Of a DNA stretch of 64,000 bases, positions 1 through 8,631 are shown piece after piece. The DNA is taken from NCBI RefSeq assembly GCF_008274625.1, contig NZ_VTRU01000001.1:1426001-1490000 (forward strand), in the 5' to 3' direction. Source of the stretch: Chryseobacterium panacisoli (GTDB lineage: Bacteria > Bacteroidota > Bacteroidia > Flavobacteriales > Weeksellaceae). Under the pieces are notes generated by a model, which made no database searches, was not told the DNA's origin, and saw only the letters and a list, made by a program, of their open reading frames with translations. The position numbers were made by a program, and so were the translations under genes. Every line of letters starts with the position of its first letter. Position 1 is the first letter of the stretch.

Positions 1-1
1 G

Positions 2-925
2 ACCGTAAACAAACGTTATTTAAATGACGAAAACTACGTAGATAAAATCTTTGCTGAAAATCCTTTCCAGACAGAAAGTTCAGATCTGCTGGCTGAAAAA
101 GTTCAGGGAAATCCTAATCTTGAATCCATTTTATCCAATGTGAATATCAACAAAACATTGGAAACAATCGCTGAAAAAGACAAAACGCACTACAGAATTT
201 ACAACCAGACACTGGGTGTGACAAGTGAGACCAATACCTCTTATTTTAAAGCTTCAATTGGTGGTTATCACGCTGTAAAACTTAGAAGATATGATGATGT
301 TCTGAATGAATATATCAATAATGTTGACAGTGTAAAAACTCCTAATGTATTAAACTTATTAAATGCTAAATACCTGGTTTTCGGAGGACCAGAGCAGCCA
401 CAGGTTGTTCCTAATCCAAAAGCCAATGGTAATGCATGGTTTGTAAGCGATTTAAAGTTTGTAGATACTCCTAATCAGGAAATTAAATCTATCGGAACGA
501 TTGATAACAAAAAGACAGCAGTTATTGCATCATCTGATAAATCGTATTTTGACAACAAACCAGTTCAGGCAGATTCTGCAGCATTTATCAATCTTACGAA
601 ATACCAGCCTAACGAACTTGAATTTAAATCTCAGTCGAAGACTCCGCAATTAGCAGTTTTCTCTGAAGTGTATTATCCTCATGGATGGAAAGTGTTAGTG
701 GATGAAAAAGAAGCTCCGTACATTAAAGCAGATTACTTGCTTCGTGCAGTATATGTTCCGGCAGGAAGCCACCACATTAGAATGGTATTTGAACCTGAAG
801 TCATTGAAAAAGGGAAATGGCTTTCTCTGATGTCATTCGGATTATTCATCCTGTTGTCTGCATTTGGAATTTTCTGGATGAACAAGAACAGGAAAAAAGA
901 AATTTTAGCTGAACAAAAAGCTTAA
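2..925 (+). CDS. YfhO-family membrane protein, C-terminal part (5' end outside window)
   Basis: The frame is open from base 2 with no start before the window edge, so about 307 C-terminal residues of a longer protein are visible. The visible part is mostly an extracytoplasmic beta-rich domain ending in the pattern YYPHGWKVLVDEKEAPY then AVYVPAGSHHI, which is characteristic of the YfhO family end region. One transmembrane helix (KWLSLMSFGLFILLSAFGIF) and a short lysine-rich cytoplasmic tail follow. YfhO proteins are large multi-pass membrane proteins linked to glycosylation of surface polymers in Gram-positive bacteria; the role in Bacteroidota is not settled. The glycosyltransferase 48 bp downstream fits a surface-glycan context. 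The first Met in frame, at 140, is internal. Confidence 0.75.
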   Translation, partial: TVNKRYLNDENYVDKIFAENPFQTESSDLLAEKVQGNPNLESILSNVNINKTLETIAEKDKTHYRIYNQTLGVTSETNTSYFKASIGGYHAVKLRRYDDVLNEYINNVDSVKTPNVLNLLNAKYLVFGGPEQPQVVPNPKANGNAWFVSDLKFVDTPNQEIKSIGTIDNKKTAVIASSDKSYFDNKPVQADSAAFINLTKYQPNELEFKSQSKTPQLAVFSEVYYPHGWKVLVDEKEAPYIKADYLLRAVYVPAGSHHIRMVFEPEVIEKGKWLSLMSFGLFILLSAFGIFWMNKNRKKEILAEQKA

Positions 926-973
926 AACAATATAATATTGCGCAATGTCATTCTGAATGGCAAATTATTCAAA

Positions 974-2263
974 ATGGAACAGAAGAAAATATTGATTATC
1001 ACCTATTACTGGCCTCCTGCGGGAGGTCCTGGTGTTCAAAGATGGCTGAAGTTTGCAAAATATCTGCCGGATTTCGGATGGAAACCGATCATTTATACTC
1101 CGGAAAATCCTAGCTACCCTTTACTGGACGAAACCCTGATGAAAGATGTTCCTGAAAATATTGAGATGGTAAGAACCAAAATCTGGGAACCTTATCAGCT
1201 GGCTGAAAAGCTGAATAAAAGCAATAAAAAATTTAAAGCAGGACAGTTTGATGTAGGAAAAAATCAAAGCTGGAAGTCCAGACTTTCAATCTGGGTTAGG
1301 GGGAATTTTTTCATTCCTGATGCCAGAGTTTTTTGGGTAAAACCTTCTATTACATTTCTGGAAAAATACCTGAAAGAAAATAAAATAGATACGATTGTAA
1401 CTTCCGGTCCTCCCCACTCGCTTCACCTGATTGGTTTAGGACTTAAAAATAATATACCGGATTTGAAATGGATTGCCGATTTCCGTGACCCATGGACAGA
1501 AATTTCCTATTACAAACATCTGAAACTAACCAAAGGTTCGGATCAGAAACACCGCCAGCTTGAAAGTGCAGTATTTAAAAATGCGGACATCACTTTGGCT
1601 ACAAGTTATACCGATGCAGAAAACTTCAGGAAAGCAGGTGCTAATGCCGTTTGTATTACGAACGGATTTGATGAAAGTGACTCGGATGGCAAAGTAAAAG
1701 GACAGAATAGCGAAGATCAATTTACTCTAAGTTATATCGGGGTTTTAGAACAACTCAGAAACCCTGAAAATCTATGGAAAGCACTTGATGAACTGGTGAA
1801 GGAAAATGCTGAGTTTGCAGTTGATTTTACATTGAAATTTGTAGGAAGAATAGATGATAAAATCCTGCAGTCTATCGAAAATTCAAGCCTGAAAAATCAT
1901 ATTCAGAACCTTGGATATCTTGCCCATGGAAAAGCGGTGGAGGAAATGCAGAATTCAGATCTGCTTCTTATCACCAATTTCCCAAATGAATCTTCAAAAG
2001 GGATCATTCCCGGAAAAATATTTGAATACCTTGCTTCAGGAAAACAGATTCTTTCATTCGGTCCGGATAAAGCTGATGTTGCCAAAATTCTGGAAGAAAC
2101 CCAGGCAGGAAAACATTTCAGTTATCAGGATACAGAAACTGTCAAGAAGTTTATTCTTGAAAAATTCATCCTTTGGAAAAACGGAAATCTTCTCGAAAAC
2201 ACTCAGCATATTGAGCAGTTCTCAAGAAAAAATCTAACCCGTCAACTGACTGAAATTTTATAA
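974..2263 (+). CDS. Glycosyltransferase, GT4-like
   Basis: The 429-residue protein begins MEQKKILIITYYWPPAGGPG, the glycine-rich N-terminal Rossmann segment of GT-B fold glycosyltransferases; Chryseobacterium-type enzymes with the YYWPPAGGPGVQRW signature are usually annotated as glycosyltransferase family 4-like. The C-terminal half holds the donor-binding region (EMQNSDLLLI, then GIIPGKIFEYLASGKQILSFG), typical of the nucleotide-sugar pocket. I take the ATG at 974; an in-frame TTG at 938 adds a 12-residue extension without family character. It follows the YfhO-like gene by 48 bp in the same direction, so the two may be co-transcribed and act on a surface glycan. Donor and acceptor cannot be told from sequence. 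Confidence 0.85.
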   Translation: MEQKKILIITYYWPPAGGPGVQRWLKFAKYLPDFGWKPIIYTPENPSYPLLDETLMKDVPENIEMVRTKIWEPYQLAEKLNKSNKKFKAGQFDVGKNQSWKSRLSIWVRGNFFIPDARVFWVKPSITFLEKYLKENKIDTIVTSGPPHSLHLIGLGLKNNIPDLKWIADFRDPWTEISYYKHLKLTKGSDQKHRQLESAVFKNADITLATSYTDAENFRKAGANAVCITNGFDESDSDGKVKGQNSEDQFTLSYIGVLEQLRNPENLWKALDELVKENAEFAVDFTLKFVGRIDDKILQSIENSSLKNHIQNLGYLAHGKAVEEMQNSDLLLITNFPNESSKGIIPGKIFEYLASGKQILSFGPDKADVAKILEETQAGKHFSYQDTETVKKFILEKFILWKNGNLLENTQHIEQFSRKNLTRQLTEIL

Positions 2264-2277
2264 TAAAAAAAAGGAAA

Positions 2278-2327
2278 TTAGAAGCTGGATGCTGGAAGTT
2301 AAAATACCGGCTTCTAACTTCTAATTT
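2278..2327. terminator. Bidirectional terminator between convergent genes
   Basis: An inverted repeat lies between the glycosyltransferase stop and the stop of the opposing lipoprotein gene. TTAGAAGCTGG pairs with CCGGCTTCTAA (one G-T wobble), and an alternative outer pairing AAATTAGAAG/CTTCTAATTT also exists. A/T runs on both sides would serve both directions. Confidence 0.5.
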
Positions 2328-2969
2328 TTAAATCGTCCATTGGTCATTTACCACGGCAATCAGATAATATTTTCCCTGGAATTCTTCAAATACAAAACGG
2401 AGTGTTTTCCAATCCATTTCGCCATTTTTTTCGGTTCCTTTGATATAGTTTTCGGTGAAGTCATCTTTGGGATAAATTTCCTTTAAATTATTCAGGGAAT
2501 TACCTCCTCCGATGAATTTATTCAGTGAGTATTGGGATGCTGTAAAATCTTTAGAAAAAACCCATTTAGCAAGATAATCATCGACCGTTGCTTTATAAGG
2601 ATCTCCTGAGCCGTCATGTGCTCCCCAGGTAAATAATGTTTTAGTAGGCTGATATTTTTCAAAATCTGCTTTAGAGAAATGTTTGTCTCCTTTTACATCC
2701 ACAAATGCATACATTGAAAAACGGATTCCTTTCTCAGGGTGGATCAAGGCAGCAAAACTGGTATAGTCTTTATTTTTCAGGGCCTTTAAAACCTCATCAT
2801 TGGTCTGCTTCAAAACAGCCTCCTTATTAGCAATATTCTTAATGGTGCCTGCACTGTCTGTTTTATTTTGTGCAATGGAATCAATTACATTGGGAACAGG
2901 TTTTCCAGCCTCTTTTTTACAGGCTACAACCAGCACCAAAACAACCAATGGAATAAGTAATTTTTTCAT
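2328..2969 (-). CDS. Putative lipoprotein of unknown function
   Basis: The 213-residue protein starts MKKLLIPLVVLVLVVACKK: a short positive N-region, a hydrophobic stretch and a lipobox ending at Cys17, so it is probably a lipid-anchored periplasmic or outer-membrane protein. After a Lys/Ala-rich linker there is a compact domain (about residues 50-213) with NDEVLKALKNKDYTSFAALI and a C-terminal FEEFQGKYYLIAVVNDQW. This arrangement resembles the NTF2-like/SnoaL-type small domains often seen in secreted Bacteroidota proteins, but I cannot name the family. It is convergent with the glycosyltransferase and divergent from ypdA, so it is likely monocistronic. Confidence 0.7.
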   Translation of the reverse strand: MKKLLIPLVVLVLVVACKKEAGKPVPNVIDSIAQNKTDSAGTIKNIANKEAVLKQTNDEVLKALKNKDYTSFAALIHPEKGIRFSMYAFVDVKGDKHFSKADFEKYQPTKTLFTWGAHDGSGDPYKATVDDYLAKWVFSKDFTASQYSLNKFIGGGNSLNNLKEIYPKDDFTENYIKGTEKNGEMDWKTLRFVFEEFQGKYYLIAVVNDQWTI

Positions 2970-3088
2970 ATTTTAAATTTTGCAGTTGGTAAAAAACACC
3001 AAAACTGATGCCAAGCGGTAAATGATGTAAAGAGATAAAGACTATGAGAGTTGGCAGGCTGTGGCTTCTCATTTTAAAAATTACGTCG

Positions 3089-3096
3089 TACATTTG
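3089..3096 (+). promoter_or_regulatory. -7 element (TAnnTTTG) directly before ypdA
   Basis: TACATTTG matches the Bacteroidota sigma-ABfrA -7 consensus exactly. It ends only 4 bases before the ypdA ATG at 3101, so the predicted transcript would be leaderless or nearly so. No clear -33 TTTG is seen at the expected distance. Confidence 0.45.
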
Positions 3097-3100
3097 TTAT

Positions 3101-4066
3101 ATGGAAATATTGGATATTCTCATTATCGGGGCCGGACCCATCGGTTTGAACTGTGCCCTTGAAGCTCAAAAAAATAATCTTAGCCATTTAATCATAGAAA
3201 AAGGAACCATTGTCAACTCTTTGTACAATTATCCTTTATATATGCGTTTTTTCTCCACTGCAGAAAAACTGGAAATTGACGAAATTCCATTTATTTCGAC
3301 TGCTCCCAAACCAGGAAGACAGGAAGCCCTGGAGTACTATCAGGGAATTGCCCGACAAAAAAAACTCAACATCAATCTGTATGAAAAAGTGCTGAGTGTT
3401 TTCAAGAGCAATGAGGTGTTTGAAGTAAAAACAACCAAAGCAACCTATCGTGCTAAAAATCTGGTGATTGCTACCGGATTCTACGATATCCCCAACCTTA
3501 TGAATATTCCCGGCGAAAATCTTCCGAAGGTCAGGCATTATTATACCGAACCTTACCCTTATGCAAAACAGAAAATCGTAGTGGTAGGATCAAGTAATTC
3601 TGCGGTAGATGCAGCCCTGGAAACTTATAGAAAAGGAGCTGAAGTAACCATGATTATCCGTCATTCTGAGATTTCCAAAAGTGTAAAATATTGGGTAAAA
3701 CCGGATATAGAAAACAGAATTGCTGAAGGCAGTATTAAAGCCCATTTTAATGCCGAAATAATCGAAATTAAAGAGAATACCGTTGTTTTTAAAGATGAAA
3801 GCGGAGAAATTCATGAAATCGACAATGATTTTGTGCTGGCCATGACAGGTTATCTTCCTGATTTTGATTTTCTGAGAAATTCAGGTATTGAACTCAACGG
3901 AGACTGCCTGAATCCATTTTATAATCTTGAAACGATGGAAACCAATATTTCCAACCTCTATCTTGCAGGAGTTGTATGCGGCGGAAAAGACACTCATCTC
4001 TGGTTCATTGAAAACTCGAGAATTCATGCCCAAATGATTATCAATACCATTCTTTCCAGATCTTAA
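3101..4066 (+). CDS. ypdA: YpdA-family putative bacillithiol-disulfide reductase
   Basis: The 321-residue flavoprotein begins MEILDILIIGAGPIGLNC, with the FAD-binding GxGxxG loop at residues 10-15, and carries a second nucleotide-binding loop VVVGSSNSAVDAALE near residue 170 for NAD(P)H. The end (NISNLYLAGVVCGGKDTHLWF) is the typical YpdA C-terminus. YpdA reduces oxidised bacillithiol (BSSB) with NADPH in Firmicutes and occurs in bacillithiol-making Bacteroidota; it lacks the CxxC pair of thioredoxin reductase, as here. Length agrees with the family (about 320-330 aa). I start at ATG 3101 because the protein family begins there and because a -7 promoter motif sits just upstream; an in-frame ATG at 3044 would precede that promoter. 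bshA/B/C are not in the window. Confidence 0.85.
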   Translation: MEILDILIIGAGPIGLNCALEAQKNNLSHLIIEKGTIVNSLYNYPLYMRFFSTAEKLEIDEIPFISTAPKPGRQEALEYYQGIARQKKLNINLYEKVLSVFKSNEVFEVKTTKATYRAKNLVIATGFYDIPNLMNIPGENLPKVRHYYTEPYPYAKQKIVVVGSSNSAVDAALETYRKGAEVTMIIRHSEISKSVKYWVKPDIENRIAEGSIKAHFNAEIIEIKENTVVFKDESGEIHEIDNDFVLAMTGYLPDFDFLRNSGIELNGDCLNPFYNLETMETNISNLYLAGVVCGGKDTHLWFIENSRIHAQMIINTILSRS

Positions 4067-4089
4067 TAGTAAACAACAAGTATATAGTA

Positions 4090-4136
4090 AAAGCTTCGGG
4101 CAATTTCGTAGAAATTGCCCGAAGCTTTATTTTTTA
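4090..4136. terminator. Strong bidirectional terminator
   Basis: A perfect 18-bp stem with a 3-nt GTA loop (4090-4107 / 4111-4128) containing GCTTCGGGCAATTTC is flanked by A and T runs. It lies between convergent ypdA and the MFS gene and can stop transcription from both. Confidence 0.9.
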
Positions 4137-4150
4137 AACTGATTGACTCC

Positions 4151-5389
4151 TTACATCATTTTTCCTTCTGCTTTATTCTTATCCTTAAGCATCCATGGAA
4201 TGATAAAGTAAAATCCGATGGCAATAGCTGCAGTCAGCACCCCTGTTCCAATCCAAAGTACATTGAATCCTAATTTTTCAGCAATGAGTGTTCCTATATA
4301 AGGGGTAATGATGAATGCTATAGAAAATGACATCCCGTTCAATCCCATGTAAGCACCTTTATTATTCTCTCCTGAACGCAATGCTGTAATGGTTGACATA
4401 AAAGGAAGTGTCCATATTTCTCCCACACAAAGTAATGTCATAGACAGCACAAGGGTAATCATACTGTAATCGAAAGCCAGCATGGCATAGGAAATTCCGC
4501 AAAGGAATGTCCCGATAAGCATAGTAAAAGCTAAAGTAAAATATTTTTCAGCAATCTGTACCAGACCCATTTCAAGCAATACAATCAGAAAACCGCTGTA
4601 TCCAAGAATATAGCCTATATTTTGCTGACTCATATGGGCCGTATCTTTATAAAATATGGTCAGCGTACTGAACAGCTGGAAGAAACATATTGAAAACAAC
4701 ATACAGAATACACAGTACACCAAAAATTTACCATCCCGGTATGGAGAATTCTCTTTTTTAATGACAATGGCTTCTTTTACCTTTTTCGCCTGTTGTTTGG
4801 CCAATCTTGCTCGGCTTTTAAAGAACCAGATATACATCAGCCCGGCCAGCAAAGCAGCCAGTGCATTACTGAAAAACAGAAATTCATAAGAAATAGCAGA
4901 TAAAATACCTCCTAATGCAGGTCCAATAGAAAATCCAAGATTTACAGCCATACGATTCAGTGAAAAGGCACGGGTGATATTTTCAGGTTTCGCATATTTA
5001 GTAATCGCCACTGAATTCGCCGGACGAAAAGTTTCACTTACAATACTTTGAGCCAGAATAATTCCTGCCAATCCAGCTTCTGTTGTAAAAAGCGGAATTA
5101 AACAAAATAAAGGGACACTGAGGAGTAAACTCAGACTCTGTACCCTGTATTCGCCAATTTTATCCGTGATCATTCCTCCCAGCCACGAACCAATGACAGA
5201 GCCTATTCCAAAAAAGCTCAGAACAATTCCTGAATTTTCAATACTGAAATGTAAATGATTGGTCATATACACTCCCAGAAACGGAAGTACCATAGAACCG
5301 GCCCTGTTGATGAGCATTACCAACGCCAGCATCCAACTCTCCTGCGAGAGTCCTTTGAAAGAACTCGTATATACGTTAATTAATCTCAC
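4151..5389 (-). CDS. MFS transporter (drug/H+ antiporter type)
   Basis: The 412-residue protein has about 12 hydrophobic helices and the MFS motif-A-like loop GSWLGGMITDKIGEYR between helices 2 and 3. The half following about residue 200 is joined by a charged cytoplasmic loop (KSRARLAKQQAKKVKEA), the usual 6+6 layout. It is therefore an inner-membrane secondary transporter; substrate unknown. I choose the GTG at 5389 (protein begins MRLINVYTSSFKGLSQESW), because the 18 residues after an upstream TTG at 5443 are not part of the usual family start. It is divergent from the AraC regulator at 5634; the 244-bp gap is AT-rich with no clear motif. Confidence 0.8.
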   Translation of the reverse strand: MRLINVYTSSFKGLSQESWMLALVMLINRAGSMVLPFLGVYMTNHLHFSIENSGIVLSFFGIGSVIGSWLGGMITDKIGEYRVQSLSLLLSVPLFCLIPLFTTEAGLAGIILAQSIVSETFRPANSVAITKYAKPENITRAFSLNRMAVNLGFSIGPALGGILSAISYEFLFFSNALAALLAGLMYIWFFKSRARLAKQQAKKVKEAIVIKKENSPYRDGKFLVYCVFCMLFSICFFQLFSTLTIFYKDTAHMSQQNIGYILGYSGFLIVLLEMGLVQIAEKYFTLAFTMLIGTFLCGISYAMLAFDYSMITLVLSMTLLCVGEIWTLPFMSTITALRSGENNKGAYMGLNGMSFSIAFIITPYIGTLIAEKLGFNVLWIGTGVLTAAIAIGFYFIIPWMLKDKNKAEGKMM

Positions 5390-5633
5390 AATACTATTTT
5401 GGGGGGAAATTTGAAAGAGCAAAATTATATAAAAATAACCCAAAAGCTTTTATTTAAAACCTTTTTTTATAAATAACATCCATAAAAACAGACTATCAGC
5501 TGTAATCTAAAAAAGTATTTTTTACTATATAAAATTAAAAAACTTTTATAAAAATCGTAAATTGCAGTAACAACAGGGTTTTCAGATTAAAAATCACTTA
5601 AAAACACGATAAAAATTTAATCAATACATAAAA

Positions 5634-6512
5634 ATGGTAACCTACGAAAATTTACATGATACGCTATCTTTTTACAGTATTGACTGCCGGCAATCTTACT
5701 ATATTTCTTCCGGAAAACCCATTTTTGAATTTCCTAAAGCTCCTTTCAGAATGGATTATTATGCACTGTGCATCTGTACTGCCGGAGAAATCAATATTGA
5801 TATAGATCGTCAGAAATATAAAGTAGATGCACACAGTTTTCTTATGGCTGCTCCTTCTACGATTGTAAAATTTGGAAAAACCAGTAATGATTTTATCATG
5901 AAGCTACTGTTCTTTGACAAGAATTTTCTGATTAAAAATATTTCCAATCCCTTTATCATTGAAAAAATGAATCTCTTCTCCAAAGGGTCTTACAGTATTG
6001 TGAAAACCACTTCAAAAAATTCTTTGTTACTCCAAAATCTTCTGAATGACCTTGAAAAAAAATCGAAAAAGCAGGGTAAATTTACAGAGGAGATTATCCG
6101 GACCATTATTTTTCATCTGCTGCTGGAAACCGCTGAAATTATAGATCAGGAAAATTCTTCAACTCCGGGAAAAGAGGATGGAAAAAAAGACCTTTATCTG
6201 AAATTCAACAAACTTATCAGGGAAAATATCAGACAGCAGCGAACGGTTCAGTTTTATGCTGATCAGCTGCATGTGTCCAACAAATATCTTATAGAAATCA
6301 TTAAAAAAGCAAGTGGAAAAACACCACACGAAGTTATTGACGAAACCCTGTTGAAAGAAGCTTACGTTATGCTTGGGAATCCTGATATTACTATTTCAGA
6401 GATAGCATTTGACCTTCTGTTTAATTCAGCTTCTGCGTTCGGACGTTTTTTTAAAAAACATACTACCCTCTCTCCTTCAGAGTACAGAAATAAAGAAAAT
6501 ATTCAGTCATGA
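5634..6512 (+). CDS. AraC-family transcriptional regulator
   Basis: The 292-residue protein has an N-terminal cupin-like sensory domain (about 1-160) and a C-terminal double helix-turn-helix AraC domain. The first HTH includes VQFYADQLHVSNKYLIEIIKK, and the second ITISEIAFDLLFNSASAFG followed by RFFKKHTTLSPSEYR, which is the family signature. It lies 89 bp upstream of oleate hydratase on the same strand and diverges from an MFS gene, so it may control either or both. A pair of direct repeats in the gap before the hydratase is a candidate operator. The ligand is unknown; given the neighbour, a fatty acid is plausible (inference). Confidence 0.88.
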   Translation: MVTYENLHDTLSFYSIDCRQSYYISSGKPIFEFPKAPFRMDYYALCICTAGEINIDIDRQKYKVDAHSFLMAAPSTIVKFGKTSNDFIMKLLFFDKNFLIKNISNPFIIEKMNLFSKGSYSIVKTTSKNSLLLQNLLNDLEKKSKKQGKFTEEIIRTIIFHLLLETAEIIDQENSSTPGKEDGKKDLYLKFNKLIRENIRQQRTVQFYADQLHVSNKYLIEIIKKASGKTPHEVIDETLLKEAYVMLGNPDITISEIAFDLLFNSASAFGRFFKKHTTLSPSEYRNKENIQS

Positions 6513-6516
6513 GAAT

Positions 6517-6546
6517 TTGGGGATAATAGTTCTGAACTTGGGGATA
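6517..6546 (+). promoter_or_regulatory. Direct repeats: candidate AraC operator before oleate hydratase
   Basis: TTGGGGATA occurs at 6517-6525 and again at 6538-6546, exactly 21 bp apart (two helical turns), as expected for the two half-sites of an AraC-type regulator. The first copy begins just after the regulator's stop codon. Confidence 0.5.
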
Positions 6547-6601
6547 TATGTTGCTTTGTGAATAGAGGTACCTTTATACTGTTAATTAAAAACAATACAA
6601 A

Positions 6602-8542
6602 ATGAGTACGATCAATTCAAAATTCGACAACGTTTTAAATGCTTCTGAACAGTTTGGAAAAGTAAACCACGAACCGGATTCAAGTAAAGAAGTTCAGATT
6701 AACACCCCTGAAAAAACGATGCCTTTCTCCGATCAGATCGGAAACTATCAACGTAATAAGGGTATCCCTTTACAGTCTTACGAAAACAGTAAAATTTATA
6801 TTGTAGGAAGCGGAATTGCCGGTATGTCGGCAGCTTACTATTTCATCCGCGACGGACGTGTACCTGGTAAAAACATTATTTTCCTCGACCAGCTAAATGT
6901 TGAAGGTGGATCTCTGGATGGAGCCGGTAATGCAAAAGACGGCTATATCATCCGTGGAGGGCGAGAAATGGATATGACCTATGAAAATCTATGGGATATG
7001 TTCCAGGACATTCCTGCTTTGGAACTACCAGCCCCTTACAGCGTACTGGATGAATACCGTCTTATCAATGACAACGACCCGAATTATTCTAAAGCAAGAT
7101 TGATTCACAACCAAGGACAAATCAAGGATTTCAGCAAATTCGGACTTGAGAAAAAAGATCAACTGGCCATTGTAAAACTGCTGTTGAAGAAAAAAGAAGA
7201 ACTTGATGATCTTACGATTGAAGATTATTTTGCAGAATCCTTCCTGAACAGTAATTTCTGGTTCTTCTGGCGTTCCATGTTTGCCTTTGAAAACTGGCAC
7301 AGCTTACTGGAACTGAAACTGTATATGCACAGATTCCTCCATGCTATTGACGGAATGAAAGACTTTTCGTGTCTCATATTCCCTAAATACAATCAATACG
7401 ATACCTATGTAACTCCATTGAAAAACTTCCTGGTTGAAAAAGGAGTACAAATCCAATTCAATACCCTGGTAAAAGATCTTGACATCCATATCAATACAGA
7501 AGGAAAAACAGTAGAAGGAATTATTACCGAACAAAACGGAGAAGAAGTAAGAATACCGATCGGTAAAGATGATTATGTTATTGTGACAACCGGATCTATG
7601 ACAGAAAGCACTTTTTACGGAGATAACAATACCGTTCCTGAAGTTACCATAGATAACAGCAGTGCCGGACAAAGCGCAGGATGGAAACTGTGGAAAAATC
7701 TTGCCGCAAAATCTGAAGTATTCGGGAAACCTGAAAAATTCTGCAGCCATATTGAAAAGTCTTCATGGGAATCTGCAACATTAACGTGCCGTCCTTCCGC
7801 ATTTACGGAAAAACTGAAAGAACTGTGTGTGAATGACCCATATTCCGGAAGAACAGCCACAGGAGGTATCATTACGATTACAGACTCCAATTGGGTAATG
7901 AGCTTTACCTGCAACAGACAACCCCACTTCCCTACCCAGCCGGATGACATATTGGTGGTATGGGTGTATGCCTTACTGATGGATAAAGAGGGTAATTATA
8001 TCAAAAAAACAATGCCTCAGTGTACCGGAAATGAAATTCTTGCGGAACTATGTTATCACTTAGGAATGACGGATCAGCTGGATAATGTCATAGAAAACAC
8101 AATTGTTCGTACTGCATTCATGCCCTATATTACTTCTATGTTTATGCCAAGAGCACAGGGAGACCGCCCGAGAGTAGTTCCGGAAGGATGTACCAACTTA
8201 GGTCTTGTAGGACAGTTTGTAGAAACCAATAATGATGTGGTATTCACTATGGAAAGTTCTGTAAGAACAGCAAGAATAGCCGTTTACAACCTCCTTAATC
8301 TCAATAAACAGGTTCCGGACATCAATCCGCTACAGTATGATATCCGACATTTACTGAAAGCTACCCAGGCTTTGAATGACTACAAACCTTTCTTAGGAGA
8401 AGGTATCATAAGAAAGGTATTGAAAGGAACTTATTTTGAACATATTCTGGTCAACCGTCCTGAAGAGAAAGAAGAACATGAATCTTTCATCATGGAACAG
8501 GTAGGCAGATTTCAGGATTGGATCAAAGGTGTGAAGGGCTAA
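6602..8542 (+). CDS. ohyA: Oleate hydratase (FAD-dependent fatty acid double-bond hydratase)
   Basis: This enzyme adds water to the cis-9 double bond of oleic acid to give 10-hydroxystearate; in bacteria it detoxifies unsaturated fatty acids. The 646-residue protein has the N-terminal FAD loop [16 protein letters not shown] (residues 66-81), the RGGREM motif with Glu122, and Tyr241 in KLYMHRF. Length and both residue numbers coincide with the structurally studied Elizabethkingia meningoseptica enzyme, in which E122 and Y241 are the catalytic pair. FAD is structural rather than redox-active in this family. Neighbouring AraC regulator suggests induction by fatty acids. It is convergent with glnS, separated by a strong hairpin. 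Confidence 0.96.
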   Translation: MSTINSKFDNVLNASEQFGKVNHEPDSSKEVQINTPEKTMPFSDQIGNYQRNKGIPLQSYENSKIYIVGSGIAGMSAAYYFIRDGRVPGKNIIFLDQLNVEGGSLDGAGNAKDGYIIRGGREMDMTYENLWDMFQDIPALELPAPYSVLDEYRLINDNDPNYSKARLIHNQGQIKDFSKFGLEKKDQLAIVKLLLKKKEELDDLTIEDYFAESFLNSNFWFFWRSMFAFENWHSLLELKLYMHRFLHAIDGMKDFSCLIFPKYNQYDTYVTPLKNFLVEKGVQIQFNTLVKDLDIHINTEGKTVEGIITEQNGEEVRIPIGKDDYVIVTTGSMTESTFYGDNNTVPEVTIDNSSAGQSAGWKLWKNLAAKSEVFGKPEKFCSHIEKSSWESATLTCRPSAFTEKLKELCVNDPYSGRTATGGIITITDSNWVMSFTCNRQPHFPTQPDDILVVWVYALLMDKEGNYIKKTMPQCTGNEILAELCYHLGMTDQLDNVIENTIVRTAFMPYITSMFMPRAQGDRPRVVPEGCTNLGLVGQFVETNNDVVFTMESSVRTARIAVYNLLNLNKQVPDINPLQYDIRHLLKATQALNDYKPFLGEGIIRKVLKGTYFEHILVNRPEEKEEHESFIMEQVGRFQDWIKGVKG

Positions 8543-8576
8543 TATCTTAGCACACTTGCACTACTTAACACAATAG

Positions 8577-8613
8577 AAAAGAGCAGGACTTAATGTAAGT
8601 CCTGCTCTTTTTT
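8577..8613. terminator. Strong bidirectional terminator
   Basis: A perfect 16-bp stem (8577-8592 / 8596-8611, core GAGCAGGACTTA) with an ATG loop has a T-run on one side and A-run on the other. It separates convergent ohyA and glnS. Confidence 0.92.
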
Positions 8614-8631
8614 ATTATCTATTCCCAAAAA

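Noticed and set aside
2..925. Independent gene starting at the ATG at 140
   Set aside because: The frame is open upstream to the window edge with family-like sequence, so this is an internal Met.
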